From: Ettlia oleoabundans
Taxonomy: Eukaryota > Chlorophyta > Chlorophyceae > Chlamydomonadales
Length of the DNA: 14,945 nucleotides
Direction of reading: 5' to 3'
NCBI GenBank assembly: GCA_019693395.1
Contig: JAAMXP010004404.1
Span: forward strand, 1-14,945
Of the stretch, positions 1 to 8,700 are shown one piece after another. The translations under genes were made by a program, and so were the position numbers. The notes under the pieces are model-generated. The model did no database searches. It was given only the letters and a program-made list of their open reading frames with translations, and was not told where the DNA came from. Every line of letters begins with the position of its first letter. Within the stretch, counting starts at the first letter, position 1.

Positions 1-36
1 GGGCAGGGCAGGGCAGGGCGGGGCAGGGCAGGGCAG
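1..36. repeat. (GGGCA)n pentanucleotide repeat with G-quadruplex potential
   Basis: About seven GGGCA-like units occupy the left edge, with one unit altered to GGGCGGGGCA. Four or more GGG runs spaced by two bases on the plus strand satisfy the classic G4 motif. It probably lies inside an intron of the minus-strand gene that starts at 479. The left end of the tract is outside the window. Confidence 0.8.
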
Positions 37-111
37 TGTGTGCGTCTCTGCGCCAGCACAGCACCACGATGCACAAGCAGCTAGTTCAGAAGTAACCGCC
101 CCTAGTCTTGC

Positions 112-479
112 CTCATAAGCATGTTCGCTGTTATCAAAGGGTTGGTCCTTCTGCGCTGCCGCTGCAGCGGGTGCCTCTTCGTCCCCCGCCGCCTTTTCCT
201 TGGACAGCTTGCCCTCCTTCATCAGGCGCTGGCGGTGCCGCTGAACATCTGCCTCCTGCAGGTGACATGGCAGCATGAAACAGTCTCGGAAAGGAGGAGG
301 ATGGACGGTTACTGGACAGGGAAGGTGAGTAGGCGTCAACTTGTCCAGGCCAAACCGGACAAGGTGCCACTGTCACCATCAGGGGATTGTTTACGACACC
401 CAATCAATCAACTCACCTGTTCTATCTTAAAATGTGCCTGCTCCCGAGCGAGGCCATAGCCACGCAAAATATCTGCCAT
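112..479 (-). CDS. Unrecognised charged, coiled-coil-like protein, 5' part only
   Basis: I do not recognise the family. Two exons are visible: 479-417 (start codon at 479, residues MADILRGYGLAREQ..., 21 codons, phase 0, donor CAG|GTGAGT) and 255-112 (acceptor ...CACCTGCAG, 48 codons, phase 0). Together they give 69 residues rich in K, E, Q, R and A. The stretch EADVQRHRQRLMKEGKLSKE looks helical or coiled-coil, followed by an acidic, Ala-rich linker. The reading frame stays open to base 1, but after residue 69 the composition becomes Cys/Pro-rich and matches the simple repeat. I therefore infer that the exon ends at GAG|GCAAGA, a GC-AG type donor, and that the intron leaves the window. The 3' part is missing. 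The gene is divergent from the plus-strand gene at 1233. The start fits because the upstream frame lacks coding character. The first splice junction is well supported; function is unknown. Confidence 0.45.
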
Positions 480-1232
480 GCTTCAGTAACAGGCAGAAGG
501 TGCGTCACACTCTGACCACCGGCCGCGGCGCAGGCGCCAGCACGCGGCAGTGTTCTTCGCCAGTCGGCAGGCCGGCCACGACGACCACCCGTTCTGGGAA
601 AGCTAGGAAGTCGTGTTTCTCGTGACTGGCCAGCTGTGCGCCCCAGAGCCCGACACAACACTACACCCTTCTCGGGTGCAACCCTTCAAGCCCTTCCGTT
701 AAAAGCACACTCAATGGTGTTACTAGCGACAGATCGCGCAGGCGCCTTTACAGCGGCCACAACACAGGTAAACAGCAGTACATCGCCGCCATGCCTGTCG
801 CCGCCCCGCCTGCCACAGCCCGCAATCCAGCCAGTGGTCAAGGCATGGGTGGGGTGTTGGAATCCGGAAGTTTTAAGCGGCGGGCAGACCTGTCTTGCAA
901 ACAGAAATGTGGCCTGGCTAGCAAGGTTGAGCGAATGCTGGAAACTGTATGACACCTGGGGTGCGGTGTCAGCGGGAAGGTGCAGCATGTTTAAGCTCAG
1001 CTTTCTGAACTGTTTCTTGATAGGGAGATCCTCTGAGGCGAGAAGCAACGAAACTAACACCACATCCAACCATGAGTCAGCAGGCATGACGTCATATGTA
1101 GCATAAATACTACCTCTTGTCCAAGGACCCTCACAAGGCTTGTGCTTGTGCTTGCCGACCCCCGTAGGCTTTGAATACTGCTGAGCCTGCCTGACCCGTC
1201 TTTCAAGTTCCAGCAGAGTCTTCGTCGGCAGT
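480..1232. promoter_or_regulatory. Divergent intergenic region between the genes starting at 479 (-) and 1233 (+)
   Basis: These 753 bases separate two divergent predicted starts. Open frames exist on both strands, but none has a consistent splice structure or a recognisable protein. The only clear signals are the TGACGTCA palindrome at 1087-1094 and the AT-rich box just after it. The rest, including GC-rich 500-600, shows no structure I can name. Confidence 0.5.
1087..1109 (+). promoter_or_regulatory. TGACGTCA palindrome with TATA-like ATAAATA downstream
   Basis: A perfect 8-bp TGACGTCA palindrome (bZIP/CRE-type, ACGT core) lies at 1087-1094, and ATAAATA lies at 1103-1109. The pair sits about 125-145 bases upstream of the proposed ATG at 1233, which would place a start of transcription near 1135. 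Being palindromic, the site could serve either divergent gene. Factor identity is inferred from the core only. Confidence 0.45.
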
Positions 1233-2162
1233 ATGGCGTCCCTGCCACTGAAGCAAGGGTTCCCCTCCACTCCCCCAAGGTGATAGGCTGGCAGGCAGGG
1301 CTGCCTATCAGCCTGTGTCCTTGAGTGGAACCAAGGTTAAGGTTCTCCCTGTGTGCTCCCTAACCCCCACAAACACGATGCACCCCGACGCCTTGCTACC
1401 GCCAACAAGGCATCATACAGTGCCATTATCGCAACTGCCGGCGCCGCCACCGACCCGCTCCTCGCAGGGCAATAACAATCGCATCCGAGAGGCTGCCATT
1501 GGCCGCTTGCGCAGCTTGACTGTGTCGGCCCCTGAGGAGCTGGCCGCCGCCATCCGTCTATAGGAGTGTGAGTGGGACATGGAGCGTACCCTGGAGCTCA
1601 ACGCCAGCATCGCGGCAGGCGTGGGCACGTGCGTGCCATTGCCCTGTGGCTGTGCTGTGCTGTGCTGTGCTGTGTGCTGTGCTGTGCTTGAGATTGAGAA
1701 TTGATCATGCACCGCGCCAGAGAAGTAACCAGTTGTGTAGGCCAGTAAATTGTACTGAGCCAGCTCTCGGAGAGCCCCCCCCAAGAGCAACAGCTGTGCT
1801 GTGCCGGAACCCTGCCCAACCGCGACGTTGCTGGCTGCAGTTGCCAACAGCCGTCACTGCCCTGTGCCTGCCTCGGCTTGGGGACATCTTCTGAACTGCA
1901 TCAGTATCCCTAGTAAAAGAAACAGCTCACCCACCACCACCCTATAAACCCCCACCCACACACCCACCCACACACCCACACATCCTCCCTTCAGCCGAGG
2001 AGATACAGGACGACATCACCGCGCTGCGTGGCGACTTTGCCTTCCTGGCATCAGCCCAGGCTCAGTCCAGGGAAGAAGGTGGTCGAGAAGATGGTGCACA
2101 GCATGCACCGCTGCGGCGCATTCACAGGGTCAAGCGACGCCGCCGCGGCAAAAGAGGAGTGA
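1233..2162 (+). CDS. Unrecognised gene with in-frame TAG and apparent frameshift (possible pseudogene)
   Basis: Family not recognised. Best model: exon 1 1233-1279 (MASLPLKQGFPSTPP, ends phase 2, AAG|GTGATA); exon 2 1410-1620; exon 3 from 1995 or 2000. Exon 2 encodes a Pro-rich start and then a helical, coding-like stretch (RIREAAIGRLRSL, EELAAAIRL). A TAG at 1561-1563 interrupts it, and coding character resumes in the same frame (ECEWDMERTLELNASIAA). Exon 3 first reads EIQDDITALRGDFAFLASAQ. Past about 2070 the GC-rich third positions move to the next frame (KKVVEKMVHSMHRC...), which ends AAAAKEE with TGA at 2160-2162. If the original frame is kept, the stop is at 2183-2185 after a basic KRRRRGKRG tail. 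A CAG-to-TAG change plus one extra base near GGG (2070-2072) would explain both breaks. Decay, assembly error, or unrecognised splicing (TATAG|GAG could be an acceptor) all remain possible. Exon 1 is the least certain. Confidence 0.4.
1642..1689. repeat. (GTGCT)n pentanucleotide microsatellite in an intron
   Basis: Consecutive GTGCT units (TGTGCTGTGCTGTGC...) with one partial unit (GTGTGCT) lie within the predicted 1621-1999 intron. The same intron ends in a CCCACCCACACA-type tract at about 1950-1980, upstream of the acceptor. Confidence 0.75.
1950..1982 (+). repeat. Cytosine-rich CCCACCCACACA repeat before a splice acceptor
   Basis: The tract alternates CCCACC and CACACA units on the plus strand and leads into CATCCTCCCTTCAG, the predicted 3' splice site at 1994 (or CCGAG at 1999). 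It can serve as the pyrimidine-rich tract of this intron. Confidence 0.6.
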
Positions 2163-3051
2163 GCTGCCAGGCTACACTGCCCTGAATGGCTCCCGAACTA
2201 ACTCGGGGTGTACTGCAAAGTGGAGAAAGTGAGCAGAACAGCTGTTGTATTTCACCTCAGTCTGTGAAAAAGAGCCAAACCGTGCCTGCAGCCACAGCTG
2301 CTAGCAGCTTCATTCACGAAGCTGTCGCCCGTGCCAATCAACGATGAAGGCGATTGCCTCGCATGCTTGCACCTTGGGAAGAGCCTGCCTGTTCTAGAAT
2401 GCTTTGTTACGCGTGCACTTAACTTGCATGCCACTGTAAGTACGAAGCATCAAATCCAGTCCGAATCAGATTCCCAATGGTACAAGACATGAAATGGGCT
2501 GGTGGGGGCCAAGGGGCCCCTTCCCTGCCACAGAGGTGGAGGAACTGGAGGTGGAGGGAAAGGTGAAAAACGCCACAAACAGGCCACTGGGAGCACAAAC
2601 AAATGCCTGATGTATGATGAAGCAACTCAAAAGGAGCAGGTGGATGGGCAAACAAACAGTGATGCGAGGTAGCAAGGGGGGGAGAAGAGGGTTAACAGCA
2701 ACCGGGCAAACAACGGAGCACATTTGCAACGGCGACCCTGGCTGCAGAACCCCATCACGTGCACCAAAACTGATTGTGATGCAGGCTGCACGCTGACAAG
2801 GCCAAGGGAGGTGTTTCATAAGACAAGGCTGCAACAAGCAGGGCAAGCAGTGTGCTGGTACAGGCGCCAGGCAGGCTGCCGCATGCCAACAGTAAGCGGC
2901 TGGGCTGGCCTGGCCGGCTGGGTTCAAACAGAAGTTGTATGCAAGGCTGGGGTGGCAGCGACAACAAGAGAGAGAGGGAGTTCTATCGTGCTCGCACCAA
3001 GAGCCTATCCAAAGTCTCGAGATCCACTTTCAAGCACTATTTGCAAGTTGG
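2163..3051. other. Convergent 3' intergenic region
   Basis: These 889 bases lie between the 3' ends of the plus gene (stop 2162) and the minus gene (stop 3052). Both 3' UTRs should be here. Apart from TGTAA at 2435, I see no coding exon with consistent splice phases. There is no exact TTACA (TGTAA on the minus strand) for the minus gene, so its poly(A) signal must be a variant. Confidence 0.5.
2435..2439 (+). terminator. TGTAA polyadenylation motif
   Basis: TGTAA is the usual nuclear polyadenylation signal of chlorophyte algae. This copy lies about 273 bases after the TGA at 2160-2162 and would end the transcript of the 1233 gene at roughly 2450-2460. Confidence 0.45.
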
Positions 3052-5161
3052 TCAGCGCAGCAGGCCCCGCTGCACATAGCTGCTGTACACCGCTGCCAGC
3101 GTGGCGGCAACGGAGGCTGCTGCCCACACATAGCGGTTTTGCACCAGACCCGCGGGACCCTTGTAGTTGTCCCAAAACTCTGCGGCAGAGAGGAGAGGGG
3201 AACAATAAGGCCAGCTAATCCATCATTCAGCCAGATCCAACAAACAGCAGCAGTGCTGCCCCCTTGGCGCCCGCCGCCTCACAACCAACCATATACAGCC
3301 TCCAGTCATCACCAGGATACCAGTAAGCAACCACCTCACTGGAACGAAACGAACAAGTTTGCACAGAGCAGTTATAACACCATGTACGTCATATTCAGAA
3401 ACAATAGGAGCGGCCTACGTTCCCCCACCTTCGTCCCAAGTCTTGGGCACCTTGCGCTTCTGAGGGGGGCGTGGCCGCGCCACAGGCGCACGGTTACCCC
3501 TGCACAATGGCACAGGGTGTGCCGCATGTGCCGGCGTTAATCACCTTGAGCAAAAACCATGGGGAGATATGCTGCCCCACAAATGACCCCGAGCTCACGA
3601 GGAACACCTGCCTGGAACACCTGCCTCACCCTCCCCAGATGATTCCCTCCATAAACACAAATTACTGTTTACCAGACCAATATCAACCCACAAAAGCGGT
3701 CGCAAGCCCTTGCTCATATTCCCTAGTCACCCCTGATAACGGAGCAACAGGAATATACGGCCCACCCACCCACGCACCCATGCACCCAACCGACAAACAG
3801 GCGTTCACCTGTTCACGTCCAGGTCTGTGAGCACGGGTATCTGCACCCGCTCATCCGGGTTAATCTGCAGCTTAGGCGCCTCCATGATGTACCGCAGGTC
3901 AGCCGCCTGACGCCGTATCGCCGGCAGCGGGTGCGTCTTTTCAAGCGTGCGATAGGTGGACAGGCAGTCCTCCTCACGCCCACAGGCCTGCATGGCAGGT
4001 CAAGGGAGGCAGGCAACAGCGGAAATCAGAGACATCAGTGCCAACAAGCCTCACCGCTTGAGGCAGGCAGCGCAAGCGCTGCCCATTCCCCACCTCACCG
4101 GCCCAAAACATGCACCTCACACACACAAACACCCATACACCGCCAGTACAAGTCCTTCATGTCTGTACTCAATGCACCGTTCCGTCCTGCTCACCTGGTA
4201 TGCCAGCGCCAGCCACAGCTGTATCTCGCCCCCCAGCTGGGTGAAGGGCCCCTCCTCGTTCAACGCCTGCTCAAACAGCTTAGTGGATGCGGGGTACTGA
4301 CCACGCTCATACGCCAGCTTGCCAGCTGAAAACTTTGCGGCACGCGCCTCCCGCTCCCGCCTCAACTCCTCTGCTCGCTGCAAGGAGGAAAGGGGAGCAA
4401 AGAAGGAAGTGTTGTACTGCAGGAAGGAAAGGTGAGCAAGAAAGAAGGCGGGCAACCCGGTAATCCATAGCAGTCAGATCAAATGACAGTTGAATGCGAG
4501 TGTTCCTCTTGTTTGGGAGGCTGTGGGAAATAAGGGGCGAGGACAGGATACTGACAAGCATTGGGCCAGCACAAGCGGCAAGGCTGGCTTGCAAAGCCCA
4601 TTACTAAATCAACATTGTGCGAAGAAAGAAGAGAGAGGAAGGAAGAGGCTGCGGCTCACCTCCTCGAGCTTGCGCTTGATGGCGTCCTTGTACTGCGAGT
4701 GTACCTCACCCATCTCTGAGGCGCTGGCAGAACCCAGCTGCTGAGCCACCAGATCATCACTGTCCAAGCCCTCCATCAAGCCTGCACCGGCATGATGAGA
4801 TGGTGGTGGACGCTCAGCATTACAAGCAGAGCTCTGTTGCAAACATGCTGCAACCACGGTGCAACACCCCGGGTCGGGACGCCAATGCAGACGCCATGCC
4901 AGCACCGATGCAGTGATTAATTTGAGATCTCCCTGCTAGAGACAACTGCACTACTGAACTGGCACCACCTTTCGCAAAGTTGGACGCTGCAGTATCTAGC
5001 TGTAATGGGCTGATGCCGTCCTCGCCGCCGCCCCCGCTGGCAGCGGCGGCAGCTGGCCCTGCAGGGCGGCGCCGCGGCTGCAGCTCGACGGCCCCAGGGT
5101 GCCATCTACGTGTTGTAGGAGCTATATAAGTGGCGGCCAAAGCCGCGCTGCCCAGAGTCAT
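3052..5161 (-). CDS. Predicted plastid TPR-like protein with C-terminal membrane helix
   Basis: Six exons: 5161-4969, 4781-4660, 4377-4195, 3987-3809, 3499-3429, 3179-3052 (TGA). All introns are GT-AG with matching phases, giving 876 nt and 291 aa. Residues 1-50 are Ala/Arg-rich and poor in acidic residues, like a chloroplast transit peptide. Residues 66-115 are charged and helical (SQYKDAIKRKLEE, RAEELRREREARA). Residues 115-190 read as TPR-like helix pairs (AGKLAYERGQYPASTKLFEQAL; EIQLWLALAYQACGREEDCL), followed by QAADLRYIMEAPKL and DERVQIPVLTDLD. The C-terminus has KTWDEEFWDNYKGP and a single hydrophobic segment at about 266-285, ending in basic QRGLLR. I infer a scaffold or assembly factor attached to a plastid membrane; I cannot name the ortholog. 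An in-frame ATG at 5224 would add 21 residues; I chose 5161 because the transit-like sequence begins there. The gene lies in tandem behind the PPI-like gene. Confidence 0.8.
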
Positions 5162-5234
5162 GGTGTGGGAGTAGTGTCTGCCACCGCAGCCCCAGCCGCG
5201 CTCCGTGGGTGAGCCACCAATCACAAGCTGTTCG

Positions 5235-5248
5235 CCGGTTTTAACCGG
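5235..5248. promoter_or_regulatory. Inverted repeat CCGGTT-tt-AACCGG upstream of the TPR gene
   Basis: A 6-bp perfect inverted repeat with a 2-bp spacer lies 74-87 bases upstream of the start codon at 5161. The position suits a transcription-factor dimer site or part of the 5' UTR. No factor can be assigned from sequence alone. Confidence 0.3.
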
Positions 5249-5480
5249 TACCAGAGTGCCGAGTGGCCAACAGGTTCAAAGGTTGAGCGAACGTGAGGTC
5301 AAGCGCTCCAAAGATGTGGTGTGGCTAGCATCCAAGCCGACCCCAAAAGTGTTCGGCAAAGGAACCTCAACCTCAGCGGCGCCGGGGCATTTCTCAAGTC
5401 AGGTCTGATCCCTGTGGCGGCATGTTGACATCAGCGCGCCTTCGGCCGGTTACTGTTGAAGAACCGGCTCCCACACTGCC

Positions 5481-5515
5481 TTACAGATGCAGCTGATGAG
5501 GCCATAAGGTTTACA
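5481..5515 (-). terminator. Two TGTAA polyadenylation motifs
   Basis: On the minus strand TGTAA occurs at 5515-5511 and again at 5485-5481, about 200 and 230 bases after the stop codon of the PPI-like gene. Both spacing and motif fit a green-algal 3' UTR end. Confidence 0.55.
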
Positions 5516-5710
5516 AAACATCTAGACTCTATATTCAGAGGCAAGGATTGGGCACAGGCAGTTAAGCATCCGAAGGCACTGTTATCATCGGCGGGTCATG
5601 CATGCAGTTTGCTGTCAAAGGATTCCCCCGGCAGGACACAAATTATGCCGTTTGCTCGCTTTCTAGCAGCTGGCTGGGACTGCCTCCTCTGTCAGGTGGC
5701 CAGCAGGTGC

Positions 5711-8700
5711 TCACTGTGGCGCGACCGCTGAGGTGGTCCAGAAGAGGGCGACAAGCGCCAGCGCAAGCACGCCTACAAGGCCCAGCACCATCGGCACGCT
5801 GTACTCCTTAGCTGCCTTCTTTGCCTGTTTGACCAGCCCTGCCTGCTTGGCACCCGCAGGCCGGCGCGCTGCCGGCTTGGGGGCCATGGCCTTGACGACC
5901 GGGAGCAGCGCTGCAGGCTTGCCGCCACCGCTGCTCTTTTTGCGCTGCTCCACGCCACTGCTGCTACTGCTGCCAACGCCACGCTCTTGCGCAGCGGGAG
6001 AGCCCGAGGCAGCAGCAGTGGCGCCATCCGAGGAAGCTGTGTCGCTGGCGCCTGCTGCATCAGCTTCATTAGAGGCCGCCAGGCGCGCTGCCGCAGCTGC
6101 AGCCACTTGTGCAGAGGCTGCAGCCTCCGCAGCACGCGTGGCGGCAGCCACTGCCTCACGGGCCAGCTGCTCCTGCCGCTGCCGACGGCGCTCCTTTTCT
6201 GTCGCCCTCTTGACCTTGCGCCGCTCTGCCTCCGCCTGAGCCTGGCGGTTGCGCTCCCGCTCAAGCTCCTTGAGCTCCTGGGAGGAAGGGGTCTGCGGAC
6301 AATGGATCGACGATTAAAGAGGTTAGATTGTGAATGTGGAATTGAAGGAAAAGGCTGGGCGGAGGAACTGAGCAGGCATATGGGAGTAGGAGAGGTGCTG
6401 ATACAGCCCTGGCCAATAACAACAAACCACCAATGCCTTCATAATCCAATACTCGGCACCTCAAGACAGTCCCCAGGATAGCCCTTCATACACACCTTCT
6501 CCTTCATCCTGACTACCTCTGGCAGCTCAAAGTTCTCCGGCGGCAACACCACAGGCTCCACCATTGGCCGGCTGGGCGGCGCCGCCTGCTTGGGCGGCTT
6601 GGCATGAGCCTTGCCAGGTGGTGCACCAACCACCTCTGCCGCTGCCTCCACGTCTAGGCCCACCACCTCTGCACCCTGCTGCAAATCCGACCCACTCTCC
6701 ACTGCAGTTGCAGGTGCAGCTGCTGCTGAGGCCGCCTGCTCTGATGCAGCAGCGGCAGCCGCCGCCTTGGCACGCCGAGCCTCCTCCTTTGCCTCCTTGA
6801 GCAGGACAGCAATGGCTGCCTCTGCTTTCTTGGTGGGATCCACTGGCTCAGCATCTGCCCCCTTCTTCTTGGCCCCCTTAGAAGGTGGCGGCAGATCAGC
6901 ATCCACATCATCCACTGCAACCAAGTTGTGCAGGGCATGACTGTGTGCAAAACGGGATAAGATGCGGCAGCATACCATGATATATTAAGCTACCAACAAC
7001 TGGGCCAACCTTTAGGTTCTAGTTTTGATGCCCCAGCATATGACTGGGCACACAGGCGGCATGCATGACAGGGCTTTGGACGCACCAGAGGGCAGAAGGA
7101 CGGGCGTCTTGCGCTGCTGCTCCCACAGGGCAAAGTACTCTGCCCGCAGCGAGGGGTCCCCTGCCAGCCGAGCCACCCCCTCATCCATCTGCTCGGTGCA
7201 GGCGGCCCGCGATTCATCCAGCTTGCCCTCAGCCAGCAGCTGCAGTTGGGGGCGGATAGGCAGGAAAGCTGGCAGGCAGATGTGAATAAGGATTATGTCC
7301 CAACAATTGCAAGGGAGTACAACAACAACTGGTTGCAGGCCATGGTGAGCGGTCCAGCACCTACCTTGCGTACTTCCCTCGAGAAACTGCGATTGGTGTA
7401 GAATGCGTTGTTCTTCTCCCACTGCGCCTTCTTATGTCCAGACATGCGGTGAAATGCAGCATCCTGCGAGCAGTGCAGGAGGGGATAACAAAGGAGAAAG
7501 CGAGGGCCCATCAAAAAAGATAGGCACAGCAAAGGAGCGGCTGGCCTGTTGGGCTTGCCAACCAGCCTGCCAGCCAGGCAGGGGTTGCCCACCGGCATAC
7601 CTGCCTTATAGCCAAACCTGCAACTGCCATGTCTAAGCGGTGCCAGCAATGCTGCAACTATCTGTAAAACAATCAGCGCCCGGTGCTTGCCGTTCTACAT
7701 CCCATCCCAAGTCCCTCGGCGCACCAGCAGCTCTTTGCAGCGCCGCCGCTCGCTGATAATCTCCTCCACTTCATGGTCGATGCCACGCTCATGCTCCCGC
7801 AGCTTGTCTAATATCTGGCGCTGCAGAGACGGGAGAATCAAGCGGGGAGAGGTGGGGCAGGCACAGATAAGGACGGGTGGTTGATAACACAGCTGCAAGG
7901 CATCAAGCGGGGGAGGCAGCAACAGGGGCAGCCCAGGAACAGAAGCAAGGCCGTGCCAACCTCAAGTCAGCTCGAAAGCAAATCGGAATCTCGGCACGGC
8001 GCAGGAGCCATCGCAGTAAGCATCTTAGCTGAGCTGTGCCCCAACAGCACGCAAACAGCATGTGCCGCTGGCAGATTAATGCAGTCTGTGCTGGCAGGGG
8101 GGCTCACCTGCACATCTATTTCCTGCCGCAGCGCGCTCAGCTCCCCCTCGCTCTCCTTCAGCACGTCCTGCAGCTCACTGCGCTTGGCACGGCTCTCTGC
8201 AAACAGGCTGGCGCTGTTCTCATATTCCCGCACCTGCAGTGGGCGGATGGTGGTGAGGGAATTACAAGGTGTGGTATCAAGGGCCTGCACCACATGGCGC
8301 TAGCCTGAACCAGCACCCAACTGCAGTCTACACCATTGCAAGAGCTGCATCGCACTCAGCCTGCTGCCCAACCAACAGTCAACCAACCAGCGAGCTTGGA
8401 TGAGCCCGCCAGGGATGTAACGCTGCTGCTGTCTTCACCGCCTTCCTGCCTGCCCAGGCTGCCGACTGCCATCACCATGCTGCCATGACAACACCTCACC
8501 CGCTCGCGCTGCTGCTCCAGCTTTTTGATAGTTGCCAGCGACTTCTTCTCCTCATTAAGCGTAATGCTCTCGTGCTCGATGCGGTAATGCAGTGCCGCCA
8601 GCTGGGCATCCAGCTCAGCCTCGCTCTTGACCAGCAGGTCGCTGCAGGGGTGGCAAAAGCGGTCACAAATCGGGCAGGGGCATGTCAGGTATATGGCAAG

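Larger units (their letters stand above)
5162..5710. other. Intergenic region between the PPI-like and TPR genes
   Basis: These 549 bases must hold the 3' UTR of the PPI-like gene (minus, stop 5711) and the promoter of the TPR gene (start 5161). TGTAA motifs of the first gene lie at 5481-5485 and 5511-5515 (minus strand), and the CCGGTT inverted repeat lies near the second. Nothing else is recognisable, and no extra exon fits. Confidence 0.55.

Noticed and set aside
1..36. Telomere or centromere repeat
   Set aside because: The unit GGGCA is not the TTTAGGG-type plant/algal telomere, and the tract is short and beside an ordinary gene.
686..1270. 194-codon open frame on the minus strand
   Set aside because: No known motif, no consistent splice sites, and its most coding-like part overlaps the proposed plus-strand first exon at 1233-1279. 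GC-rich DNA gives long chance frames.
1378..1563. Alternative starts at 1315 or 1378 for the broken gene
   Set aside because: They would put a likely intron (1280-1409) inside the coding region, while the MASLPLKQ exon splices in phase. Not excluded, only less likely.
2466..2927. 153-codon minus-strand open frame rich in Cys, Leu and Pro
   Set aside because: Composition is that of an antisense or non-coding shadow; no domain and no matching exon. It sits in the convergent 3' region.
2935..3540. 201-codon plus-strand open frame
   Set aside because: It runs antisense over two exons of the TPR gene, whose phases and protein motifs are far better supported.
5121..5130. CTATATAAG, a TATA box on the plus strand
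   Set aside because: It lies inside coding exon 1 of the minus-strand TPR gene (Thr-Tyr-Ile-Ala codons), and no plus-strand gene follows it.
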